A stretch of 19,227 bases of DNA, from contig JAOTYN010000019.1 in NCBI GenBank assembly GCA_029861825.1, positions 1 through 19,227 of the forward strand. Reading direction: 5' to 3'. Of the stretch, positions 7,086 to 14,928 are shown piece by piece; positions within the stretch are counted from its first letter, which is position 1, and each line of letters opens with the position of its first letter. A program made the translations under genes and the position numbers. The stretch comes from Cyclobacteriaceae bacterium (GTDB lineage Bacteria; Bacteroidota; Bacteroidia; Cytophagales; Cyclobacteriaceae). The notes under the pieces are model-generated. The model saw only the letters and a list, made by a program, of their open reading frames with translations, was not told where the DNA came from and did no database searches.

Positions 7086-8804
7086 TTATATGTTTTGTTG
7101 GTTAATTTGATCAATAATATACTCTGAGGTACGCCAGGCCAATGCCAATATGGTCCAGGTGGGATTCTTATCAGCCTGGGAAACAAAAGGCCCCCCGTCC
7201 ACTACAAAAACATTATCCACTTCATGCATCTGCTGGTAAGCATTAACTACGGAAGTTTTGGGGTTGACTCCCATACGGGTCGTACCTACCTCGTGAATAA
7301 TACGCCCAGGAGCCAGTAGGCCGTAATCATCTTCCGGACCTGGCTTGGTACCCACTGACTTGGCACCCATCGCATCGAAAATGGATTCGAATGTTTCATG
7401 CATATGCTTAGCCTGTGCGCGTTCGTAGTCGGTCCATTTGTAGTGGAACCTTAATACCGGGATACCAAACTCATCCACATGCTGGGGGTCGATCTCACAA
7501 TAATTATCGTATTGCGCTACACTTTCGCCACGGCCGCTGATACCCATAAACGATCCGTAAAACTTTCGGACATCCTCCCGCAATTTATTGCCGTATCCTC
7601 CAACCACTCCTCCGGTAAACTTGTTCATTTCGGAGACGTTAAACCCGAATCCGTAACTGGGCATGCCCAATCCACCCCAAACCTCTAAGTGATATCCCCG
7701 AGGGAAATCCAGTTGTTTGTTGTCCAGCCACCAGGGTGTATAGACATGCATCCCTCCTACACCATCTTCGTTATAGATCTTACGATCCAGGAGCTGGGGT
7801 ACAAAAGCCATGCGGCTGGCTCCTGTGGAATCATGCAGGTAGCGGCCGATCATCCCGCTGCCGTTACCCAATCCATCCGGGAAGGTGGAGCTTTTGGAGT
7901 TCAACAGAATACGAGCGCTGCTGCATGCGGAAGCTGCTAACACCACTACCTTACCGCCTACAAAGTTCTCTTGGCGGGTATTTTTGTCGATATAGTGAAC
8001 CCCTGTTGCTCTGCCATCGGCATCGGTGGCAATTTCACGTGCCATAGCATCAGTAAACAGGGTAATCTGTCCTCCTGCCCGCTGTGCCGGGAAAATTAAA
8101 CAGGTGCCGCTGGAAAAGTCCGCTTCCACCATGCAGGCTCTGCTGCATTGACCACAGTAAAAACACACCCCGCGATCGGTATTGATCCGTTTGGTGAGCA
8201 TAGACATGCGGCTGGGGATTACCGGGATGTTGGCTTTATTGGCAGCTTGTTTGAAGTACAATTCATGTAACCGGGGCTTTGGTGGGGGCAGAAAGAAACC
8301 GTTAGGCTCGTTGGGAAAATCTTCCTTGGTGCCAAATACCCCTACGAGTTGATCCACCTGGTCATAATAAGGTTTCACATCTTCATAGCTGATAGGCCAG
8401 TTATCACCCAATCCATCCTGATCCTTTCTTTTGAAATCCTTGGGGCCAAATCGCAGCGAAATACGACCCCAATGATTCGTACGTCCGCCTACCATTCGGG
8501 AGCGGAACCAATCGAATTTGGTTCCCGATTTGTGAGTATAGGGTTCACCCTCGATCTCCCAACCCCCGTAGGCGCTGTCAAAGTCTCCAAAGGGCCGCAC
8601 GTTATTTGCTCCCCGACGAGGTGACTCATAGGGCCAGCGCAGTTGCGTACGATGAGCATTATTTTTAGGGTCGAACATTGGTCCGGCCTCCACAATGGCT
8701 ACCTTTAATCCGGACTCCGCCAGGATCTTCGCGGCCATACCTCCTCCGGCTCCAGACCCGATAATTACTGCATCATAACCATCTGCAGCTTCTATTATTT
8801 GCAT
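7086..8804 (-). CDS. GMC-family FAD-dependent dehydrogenase, large subunit, with a four-cysteine motif
   Basis: A 572-residue flavoprotein of the glucose-methanol-choline family, gluconate/sugar dehydrogenase branch. The FAD-binding loop is GSGAGGG (16-22), a second FAD motif GGRTNHWG is at 106-113, and the C-terminal active-site region contains H504 (HEVGTTRMG) and N547 (NPTW), matching the catalytic His and Asn of cholesterol-oxidase-type enzymes. Cysteines at 214, 217, 220 and 224 form a Cx2Cx2Cx3C motif. Burkholderia FAD-glucose dehydrogenase carries an electron-transferring Fe-S cluster at a comparable place. The protein has no signal peptide of its own, whereas its partner encoded one base downstream does, suggesting co-export. 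The likely role is periplasmic oxidation of a sugar, glycoside or polyol, with electrons passed to a carrier encoded elsewhere, since no cytochrome gene is nearby. The substrate is unknown. Confidence 0.92.
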   Translation of the reverse strand: MQIIEAADGYDAVIIGSGAGGGMAAKILAESGLKVAIVEAGPMFDPKNNAHRTQLRWPYESPRRGANNVRPFGDFDSAYGGWEIEGEPYTHKSGTKFDWFRSRMVGGRTNHWGRISLRFGPKDFKRKDQDGLGDNWPISYEDVKPYYDQVDQLVGVFGTKEDFPNEPNGFFLPPPKPRLHELYFKQAANKANIPVIPSRMSMLTKRINTDRGVCFYCGQCSRACMVEADFSSGTCLIFPAQRAGGQITLFTDAMAREIATDADGRATGVHYIDKNTRQENFVGGKVVVLAASACSSARILLNSKSSTFPDGLGNGSGMIGRYLHDSTGASRMAFVPQLLDRKIYNEDGVGGMHVYTPWWLDNKQLDFPRGYHLEVWGGLGMPSYGFGFNVSEMNKFTGGVVGGYGNKLREDVRKFYGSFMGISGRGESVAQYDNYCEIDPQHVDEFGIPVLRFHYKWTDYERAQAKHMHETFESIFDAMGAKSVGTKPGPEDDYGLLAPGRIIHEVGTTRMGVNPKTSVVNAYQQMHEVDNVFVVDGGPFVSQADKNPTWTILALAWRTSEYIIDQINQQNI

Positions 8805-8815
8805 GAGTTTCTGAA

Positions 8816-8829
8816 AAGTTGATCAACTT
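8816..8829. promoter_or_regulatory. Perfect 14-bp palindrome AAGTTGATCAACTT, candidate operator
   Basis: The sequence equals its own reverse complement over 14 bases and lies 11 bases upstream of the GMC start codon, probably within the leader of the transcript. A bound repressor here could block transcription; as RNA it can form only a small stem. It is the nearer of two palindromes, with centres 28 bases apart. The binding protein is unknown. Confidence 0.5.
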
Positions 8830-8843
8830 AATATAAGAAGAAT

Positions 8844-8857
8844 ATGCATATATGCAT
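8844..8857. promoter_or_regulatory. Perfect 14-bp palindrome ATGCATATATGCAT, candidate operator
   Basis: A second perfect 14-base palindrome, 39 bases upstream of the GMC start codon. It differs in sequence from the one at 8816-8829. Its alternating purine-pyrimidine make-up could reflect simple AT-rich composition, but two perfect 14-mers so close together in front of one operon suggest regulatory sites. Confidence 0.45.
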
Positions 8858-9030
8858 GAGGTGAATTATTCCTAAAGTGCTTTATCAGCCATAATAAGAG
8901 TTCGCACCACCCTGGAGTTACCGATCATCCTAAAAATCGACAGTTCAAATACCTTTCTCTGTTTTATTTTGAAAATTTTTAGCATCATTAACCCTTCAAA
9001 AATGATTAATTAACAATCAAACTCAGTCAC

Positions 9031-9780
9031 ATGAAAAAATTTTCACTTGCGCTGGTAGTTGTACTGGCGATATCTTCTCTAAATGTTAAGGCTCAGAGTG
9101 TGGATGAAATTGTAAGCGGTTATTTTGAAAATACCGGAGGTAAAGAAGCTTGGGGAGCCTTAGAGGGAATAAAACTTATAGCCAAAGTCAACCAAAACGG
9201 AATAGAATTCCCCTTGGAAATAGTGCAAATGGCCGACGGACGGCAGTATACCAAGGTCACCTTCCAGGGTAATGAGTTCAAGCAAGGAGTGTTTGATGGC
9301 GAAACCCTCTGGAGTACTAATTTCCAAACTATGAAGGCCGAAAAATCCGATGCGGAAGCCACTGGAAATCAGAAATTAGAAGCCAATGATTTTCCCGACG
9401 CGCTATACAACTACCAGGATAAAGGCTATACAGTAGAACTAATGGGTACAGAAACTATCGATGGTGCGGAAACTTATAAAATAAAAGTAGTTAAAGAACC
9501 CATGACTGTTGACGGGCAAGAGGTTGAAGACATTTCCTACTACTTTTTTGATACGGAAACCTATGTACCCATTGCTCAGGAATCCCAATTGAAGCAGGGT
9601 CCTGCCAAAGGAACAGTCATGCAAATTAAAATGAGTGATTATCAGGAAGTCGATGGCTTGTACTTCCCTTTTTCAATGTCACAGGGAACCAAAGGCGGTC
9701 AATCGCAGCCTTTGATGATCGACAGCATCGAATTAAACCCTGAAGTAAGCACCAGCGACTTTGCTTTTCCCGAAGAATAG
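9031..9780 (+). CDS. Secreted LolA-like / outer-membrane lipoprotein-sorting-like protein
   Basis: A 249-residue exported protein. Residues 1-21 are a standard signal peptide (two Lys, a hydrophobic core, then NVKA) with cleavage before Q22, the pattern usual in Bacteroidota. The mature part starts with SVDEIVSGYFENTGGKEAWGAL and continues with many short beta-strand segments rich in YTK, FDGE and YKIKVV patterns, as in the LolA/LppX-like fold often annotated as outer-membrane lipoprotein-sorting protein. Proteins of this kind bind lipids or lipoproteins in the periplasm, but a true LolA role is not established. The gene is followed 17 bases later by the large secreted propeller protein, so they are probably co-transcribed. 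The fold assignment rests on pattern recognition. Confidence 0.75.
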   Translation: MKKFSLALVVVLAISSLNVKAQSVDEIVSGYFENTGGKEAWGALEGIKLIAKVNQNGIEFPLEIVQMADGRQYTKVTFQGNEFKQGVFDGETLWSTNFQTMKAEKSDAEATGNQKLEANDFPDALYNYQDKGYTVELMGTETIDGAETYKIKVVKEPMTVDGQEVEDISYYFFDTETYVPIAQESQLKQGPAKGTVMQIKMSDYQEVDGLYFPFSMSQGTKGGQSQPLMIDSIELNPEVSTSDFAFPEE

Positions 9781-9797
9781 CCTTTACCATACTGACT

Positions 9798-12700
9798 ATG
9801 AAAAAGTTATTACTAGCTATGGTCATGGCGATTGCCATGTACCTTCCTGGTAACAGCCAGGATATTGTATTAAAAGGAAAAGAACTGTTTGGTGACCTGG
9901 AGGCTCGTCAAATAGGACCTGCCATAATGAGCGGCCGTATTGTAGAGCTGGAGCCACACCCCACCAACGATCGAGTGATCTATGCGGGAACTGCCGGAGG
10001 CGGTGTTTGGAAATCAGCCAATGGCGGGGCCTCTTTTCAACCTATATTCGATGAGCATGCCCAGTCCATTGGGGCTATAGCCCTGGATCCTACAGATGCC
10101 GATAACGTGATCTGGGTGGGTACCGGAGAAACCTGGACTCGGAATAGTGTCTCCATAGGCGATGGATTGTATAAGTCTGTGGATGGTGGAGTAAGTTGGG
10201 AGAAAAAAGGATTTGACAAATCCGAGCGCATCAGCAGCATACAAATCGATCCTCAAAACAATCAAATCATGTACCTGGGAGTTTTGGGAGCCCTATGGGG
10301 CGATAGTGAAGAAAGAGGGGTCTATAAATCCGCGGATGGAGGGGAGACCTGGGAAAAGATCCTGTACTTCAATCAACGTACCGGATGCGGTGATTTAGTG
10401 ATGGACCGCAATGATCCTATGGTGTTGTATGCCTCTATGTGGGAGTTCCGGCGCACCGCCTGGTCTTTTGAATCCGGTGGGGAGAACAGCGCACTTTATA
10501 AATCTACTGACGGGGGTAAAACCTGGAATAAGATCCATGCGGGATTTCCCAGTGGTAGGCTAGGCCGAATTGCCATGGCAGTAGCGCCCTCTAACAGCAA
10601 CATACTTTACGCAGCATTGGAAACCGAAAAACCGGAACACAAAGGATTATACCGCTCTGATGACGGAGGGAAAAGCTGGAGTCATCTCAACAAAGACTTT
10701 GGCCTGGTGGTGCGACCGTTTTATTTCTCACGCATTGTAATAGACCCCAGGAATCCGGACGTTGTTGCCAAGGCCGGGGTATTTGGATCCATCAGCCGTG
10801 ACGGAGGGAAGACCTTTAAAAATCTGGGCAATATGCATCCTGATATTCACGACATCACCTTCGACATCAACAATAGTGATCGCATGTATGTGGCCACCGA
10901 CGGGGGTGTTTACCGTACTTGGGACGGTGCCACTACTATGGAAATTGTGGCTAATATTCCGGTATCCCAATTCTATCATATTAGTGTGGATAACGAAGAA
11001 CCTTATAATATATATGGGGGACTGCAGGACAACGGCTCCTGGTACGGCCCGTCTCGGTCACCTGGCGGTATCGAAGCCAGAGACTGGAACAACGTGGGGT
11101 TTGGCGACGGTTTCCGGGTATTGAAGCATCCTACCAAAAATATCATCTATTCCGAAATGCAAGGAGCGGAAAATGTTTGGCGCTACGATGTAGACCGCAA
11201 TCAGAGCAAAACCATCCAGCCTTTACCGGTAGCGGGGGATCCCAAATTGAGGTTCAATTGGAACGCACCTATGGCGGTAAGTACGCACCAACCGGATCGA
11301 TTTTATATGGGCAGTCAATTCCTGCACCGGTCTAACGACATGGGCAATACCTGGGATAAGATTTCTCCGGACCTAACCACCAATGATCCCGCCAAACAGA
11401 ATCAAGAGGAGTCGGGAGGGTTGTCCAGGGACAATTCGGGAGCAGAAAACCACTGTACCATATTTACCATTGCGGAGTCCGATCTTAACCAGAATGTCAT
11501 ATGGGTTGGTACTGACGACGGTAATGTTCAGGTCACACGCGACGGCGGGAAAAACTGGACCAATACCACTCCCAATTTTACCGGACTTCCTAAAAATACC
11601 TGGTGCTATCATATTGAAGCCAGTGCCCATAACGAGGGCACCGCTTATGCCGTATTCGACGGACATACCAAAAACGACATGAAGCCCTATGTGTTCAAAA
11701 CCACAGACTTCGGAGATACCTGGACGTCTTTGGCCACCGATGATATATACGGATTCACCCGCTGCATTCAGGAAGATTTTGAGAACCCCGACCTGCTATT
11801 TTTGGGCACTGAATTCGGATTGTTCATAACCATTGATGGTGGGCAGCACTGGAACAGGTTTACCAACAATATGCCGGCAACCGCTGTACACCACATTGAA
11901 ATGCACCGTAAAACCAATGATCTGGTATTAGGTACCCACGGCCGTGGAATAATCATTATTGACGACATCAGTCCTCTTCGGGCGATAACGCAAGAAGTGC
12001 TGGCCAAGGACGTGCACTTTTTCCCATCACAGCCTACCATTATCGTAGAAGAAAGTGGGTTTGGAGGTACGGCCACTGAAATGGAGTATGTGGGTCCTAA
12101 TCCTACCCGGGCAGCAAAAATCATTTACTACCTCAAGAAGCGCCATATTTTCGGCAAGATGAGTATGGAGGTGCAAGACCATTCGGGCAAGAAGTTAATA
12201 GAATTGGCGCCCGGTAAATCCAAAGGGATTAATTTGGTGACCTGGAACTACCGGGTAAAACAACCCAAGATGGCCAAAGGCAAGACGTTTACTTTTGGCG
12301 GGTTTACTGCTCCCCGGGTTACTGCGGGGACTTACAAGATCGTAATGACCAAAGGGAAGCAAACTTACGAAACGGAAATTGAGTTGATCAATGACCCTAC
12401 TTCTGTTTTAACCGATGCAGATCGTATCTCACTGGCCGGCACTACCCAGAAATTGTACGATATGTGCCAGGACTTGGCCTATTTGGTTTATCAAATTGAC
12501 GAGCACTTGGAAATGGCGCAAGCCCTTATAGATGAGGATGTCAGCTCCAAAAGGACCGCCCAACCGGTTATCGATGAGTTAACCACTTTGAAGAAGTCAT
12601 TGGTGATCACTACCGGCGATAATTACGTAGGCGCTGCGGAGCCGCAGCTTCGGGAAAAGGTAGCTACACTTTATGGTAAAGTGGCAGCGGGTTTTAATCC

Positions 12701-12875
12701 CCCATCACCTTCGGAAATGGAAAACCTGCAATTGTTGGAAACCCGGTTCAATAACGCCAAAGAACAGTTTGACACGATCCGCTCCAAGCGTATCGGCAAA
12801 CTCAATAATTACATTGTAAAGAACGATAAGGCACCAGCTGAAATCATGTCCTTTGAAGATTTCCTGGATGAATAA
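9798..12875 (+). CDS. Secreted VPS10/sortilin-type double beta-propeller protein
   Basis: A 1025-residue exported protein with a signal peptide (1-20, cleavage before Q21). The body contains ten Asp-box or BNR-type turns (S/T-x-D/N-x-G-x-T/S-W/F) at about 73-80, 127-134, 178-185, 236-243, 287-294, 333-340, 512-519, 580-587, 636-642 and 678-685. This fits two consecutive propellers and the VPS10/sortilin-like family common in Bacteroidota. GTHGRGIIIIDDI (about 712-724) closes the propeller part. The remaining 300 residues hold a small beta domain (about 770-860) and a helical, coiled-coil-like tail. Such proteins are often labelled glycosyl hydrolase, but no catalytic residues can be recognised, so a binding or scaffolding role outside the inner membrane is more likely. 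A strong terminator follows. Confidence 0.85.
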   Translation: MKKLLLAMVMAIAMYLPGNSQDIVLKGKELFGDLEARQIGPAIMSGRIVELEPHPTNDRVIYAGTAGGGVWKSANGGASFQPIFDEHAQSIGAIALDPTDADNVIWVGTGETWTRNSVSIGDGLYKSVDGGVSWEKKGFDKSERISSIQIDPQNNQIMYLGVLGALWGDSEERGVYKSADGGETWEKILYFNQRTGCGDLVMDRNDPMVLYASMWEFRRTAWSFESGGENSALYKSTDGGKTWNKIHAGFPSGRLGRIAMAVAPSNSNILYAALETEKPEHKGLYRSDDGGKSWSHLNKDFGLVVRPFYFSRIVIDPRNPDVVAKAGVFGSISRDGGKTFKNLGNMHPDIHDITFDINNSDRMYVATDGGVYRTWDGATTMEIVANIPVSQFYHISVDNEEPYNIYGGLQDNGSWYGPSRSPGGIEARDWNNVGFGDGFRVLKHPTKNIIYSEMQGAENVWRYDVDRNQSKTIQPLPVAGDPKLRFNWNAPMAVSTHQPDRFYMGSQFLHRSNDMGNTWDKISPDLTTNDPAKQNQEESGGLSRDNSGAENHCTIFTIAESDLNQNVIWVGTDDGNVQVTRDGGKNWTNTTPNFTGLPKNTWCYHIEASAHNEGTAYAVFDGHTKNDMKPYVFKTTDFGDTWTSLATDDIYGFTRCIQEDFENPDLLFLGTEFGLFITIDGGQHWNRFTNNMPATAVHHIEMHRKTNDLVLGTHGRGIIIIDDISPLRAITQEVLAKDVHFFPSQPTIIVEESGFGGTATEMEYVGPNPTRAAKIIYYLKKRHIFGKMSMEVQDHSGKKLIELAPGKSKGINLVTWNYRVKQPKMAKGKTFTFGGFTAPRVTAGTYKIVMTKGKQTYETEIELINDPTSVLTDADRISLAGTTQKLYDMCQDLAYLVYQIDEHLEMAQALIDEDVSSKRTAQPVIDELTTLKKSLVITTGDNYVGAAEPQLREKVATLYGKVAAGFNPPSPSEMENLQLLETRFNNAKEQFDTIRSKRIGKLNNYIVKNDKAPAEIMSFEDFLDE

Positions 12876-12900
12876 AGGGTAACCAACTGGAAACCAACAC

Positions 12901-12931
12901 AGCCGGCTGCATTATGCAGCTGGCTTTTTTT
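12901..12931 (+). terminator. Rho-independent terminator after the propeller gene
   Basis: An 11-base-pair stem (12901-12911 with 12915-12925) with one G-T wobble pair and a three-base loop TTA is followed by a run of T residues reaching 12931. It lies 26 bases after the propeller stop codon and separates that operon from the beta-lactamase-family gene downstream. Confidence 0.9.
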
Positions 12932-12989
12932 GTGCCCGCAAAAATCGTTATACTGCGAAGTACTCACCATCACAAAAAAATCCCTTGTT

Positions 12990-14248
12990 ATGAAAATTTT
13001 TCTTTCCCTGCTATTACTTCCCTTTACTTTGGCCGGACAGCAATTGGAGGTAGCTCCCCCTCTATCTGCAAATGTCTCTCCACAAAGATTGAATCTGGTG
13101 GATGAGTTGTTGTTGAGCTCCGTAGATAAAGGCTGGCTGGCGGGAGGGGTATTCTTGATTGCCAGAAGAGTTTAGGATCAAAGAACGGGCAGGAGCCGTA
13201 CCGAAATGACGATATTTTCCGCATCGCATCCATGACAAAAGCCGTCACTTCTGTTGGCATCATGCAGCTCTTTGAACAGGGTAAAATCGGCTTGGACGAT
13301 CCTCTTCACTGGTATTTGCCAGAATATAAGGAAATGGTGGTATTGGATACTTTTGAAGAATCAGACTCTAGCTTTACCACCAAACCGGCGGAGAAGGACA
13401 TTACCATAAGGCACCTGCTAACCCACACTTCCGGGATCACCTATGGCGATTTCAACCCTGGAAAGATCGCAGCTGTCTACAGTCGTTATGACATGTTGGG
13501 GGTAGGGCTCTCTCACGAGGAGTGGACCACTCAAGAATTTATTAAGCGGTTGGCTAAAGTTCCTCTGGTTTTCGAACCGGGAGAGAAATTCCTCTATGGT
13601 TTAAATACAGACGTTCTCGGTCGGGTTATTGAAGTGGTATCCGGACTAACCTTAGCTCAGTATTTTCAGGAACATATCTTCGATAAAGTCGGTATGTCCG
13701 ATACCCATTTTTACTTGCCTAAAAACAAGCAAAAGAGATTAGTGCCCTTGTATACTACTACTGAAGATAACGGGTTGTCTATTGCCGAAGGAGAGGGTTC
13801 CTTCAGAGGGTGGGATTATCCCAAGGCTATAGATAATGGCCATTATTCAGGTGGCGGAGGACTTTCTTCCACTGCTCTGGATTATGCGAAATTTATTCAG
13901 GCCCTGCTTAACGACGGCCGCTATAACGATCAGCAATTGCTAGCGGCCCATACTATTGATCTGATAAAAGCCGACCAGTTAATAGCTCTGAATCGTGAAG
14001 GTAAGGGAATAAGCCAAACACCGGGAATTAGTTTTGGCCTGGGTTTCATGGTATGGCTGGATGAAGCGGAGGGAGTTACCGTAAAATCACCGGGGACCTA
14101 CGAATGGGCTGGTTTGTTCAATACTAAATATTTTATAGATCCGGCGGAGGACCTGATCTTTGTGGGAATGACACAGGTGCTGCCCTTTACCCAGGAACAT
14201 TTCTGGGAGAAGCTTTACACGGTTATTTATGGGTCTTTAGAAGACTGA
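12990..14248 (+). pseudogene. Secreted serine beta-lactamase/esterase-family gene with a frameshift
   Basis: The gene starts at ATG 12990 with a signal peptide (MKIFLSLLLLPFTLAG, cleavage before QQ). It reads through GGVFLIARR and then meets TAG at 13173-13175. The rest of the protein continues in another frame from about 13163 to 14248: QKSLGSKNGQEPY, then IASMTK with the catalytic Ser (13229-13231) and Lys (13238-13240), HTSG, and LYGLNTDVLG with the second-motif Tyr at 13595. Family members have several extra residues between the ARR and QKSLG segments (of the type GxVVY), so a short stretch seems lost along with the frame. Intact relatives are periplasmic class C-like hydrolases: esterases, D-aminopeptidases or transpeptidase-like enzymes. 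As written, no full-length enzyme can be made; an internal start (ATG 13232) would lack the nucleophile Ser. Confidence 0.85.
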
Positions 14249-14928
14249 TTGCTCATAGATCGGTCCAACTTCGCCAGAAAGGCCAAAATCAGTTCCATAT
14301 CCTGAGAATCGGCCAACATAAGTCGATCCATCATCCTTCTTTTCAAAAGTGGCTTTTCCTGGAGCTCCAGGCTATTCAACAGTTTTGATGCCTGATCCCT
14401 TAAGTGTCGTTGCAGGGGAACTTCAGGGCTTTCACGGACAGGAGAAGAATCGGCTAGCCCGCTTAATTCCCATGCATAGATAAGAATAGCCTGAGACAAG
14501 TTGAGTGAGGGGTATTTGGCCGTCAAAGGGATGCTGCTTATCAAGTCACAATGTTGCAGCTCTTCGGTGGTTAACCCATTTTCTTCGGACCCAAACACTA
14601 CACCCACATTATTCAAATGAGGATCTTTGCCTGCGAGGATACTTCTTAGCTCCCGGGGATGGTGGTAGTCGTATCGCTTAATGCGTTGTTTTGAAGTAGT
14701 ACCGATGGTCAGATCCAGGTCGGCGATAGCTTCATCCAGTGTCTGGTAAATACCTACCTTCCGCAAAATGTCGTGCGAACCGTAGGCCGTTTTACCAGCC
14801 AACGGATCATCATGCACTTGACTGCTCACTAAACGCAGTCGGTCGAAACCCATGGTTTTTAAAGCTCTAGCAGCAAACCCTAGATGTTCCCCCCTGGCAG
14901 TCTTGACCAAGATAAAATGGATATTCAT
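14227..14928 (-). CDS. SpoU/TrmH-superfamily RNA methyltransferase, YjtD/LasT type
   Basis: A 233-residue protein of the SPOUT methyltransferase superfamily, which methylates ribose in tRNA or rRNA using S-adenosylmethionine bound in a trefoil knot. Visible motifs are the N-terminal ARGEHLGFAARALKTMGF (11-28; most relatives have N-I/L-G in place of H-L-G), IGTTSKQR (75-82), VVFGSEENGLT (110-120) and YPSLNLSQA (139-147). Spacing and the start MNIHFILVKTAR resemble E. coli YjtD and its relatives annotated LasT. TrmJ, which makes 2'-O-methylated position 32 in tRNA, is the close alternative. It is coupled to the upstream gene through TAATG: the stop's last A is the start's first A. The 3' end overlaps the convergent beta-lactamase-family gene by 22 bases. 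Confidence 0.85.
   Translation of the reverse strand: MNIHFILVKTARGEHLGFAARALKTMGFDRLRLVSSQVHDDPLAGKTAYGSHDILRKVGIYQTLDEAIADLDLTIGTTSKQRIKRYDYHHPRELRSILAGKDPHLNNVGVVFGSEENGLTTEELQHCDLISSIPLTAKYPSLNLSQAILIYAWELSGLADSSPVRESPEVPLQRHLRDQASKLLNSLELQEKPLLKRRMMDRLMLADSQDMELILAFLAKLDRSMSNQSSKDP

Larger units (their letters stand above)
8805..9030. other. Divergent intergenic region between the GMC operon and the LolA-like gene
   Basis: A 226-base non-coding, AT-rich stretch that must contain both divergent promoters. Two perfect 14-base palindromes sit on the side of the GMC operon. On the other side TTATTTTG at 8964-8971 lies 59 bases before the plus-strand start and resembles, but is one base short of, the Bacteroidota -7 element TAnnTTTG. 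No -33 TTTG could be paired with it convincingly. I see no tRNA, small gene or terminator here. Confidence 0.7.

Noticed and set aside
7086..8804. Plus-strand open frames opposite the GMC gene (for example 7479-7688, 7736-8047, 8349-8624)
   Set aside because: They mirror a strongly conserved coding sequence, have low-complexity or Cys/His/Arg-rich translations and no homology or start signals.
8964..8971. Bacteroidota -7 promoter element before the LolA-like gene
   Set aside because: TTATTTTG is one base short of TAnnTTTG and no -33 element at the right distance was found, so I mention it only as a weak candidate. The same string occurs at 111-117 and at 3784-3790, the latter too close to its start codon to work.
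9798..12875. Glycoside hydrolase or sialidase identity for the propeller protein
   Set aside because: Asp-box repeats are shared with sialidases, but no catalytic Arg triad, Tyr or Asp set could be recognised, and the double propeller fits the VPS10/sortilin-like type.
13160..13180. Programmed ribosomal frameshift in the beta-lactamase-family gene
   Set aside because: There is no slippery heptamer or clear downstream stem, and conserved residues seem to be missing, which fits a deletion better.
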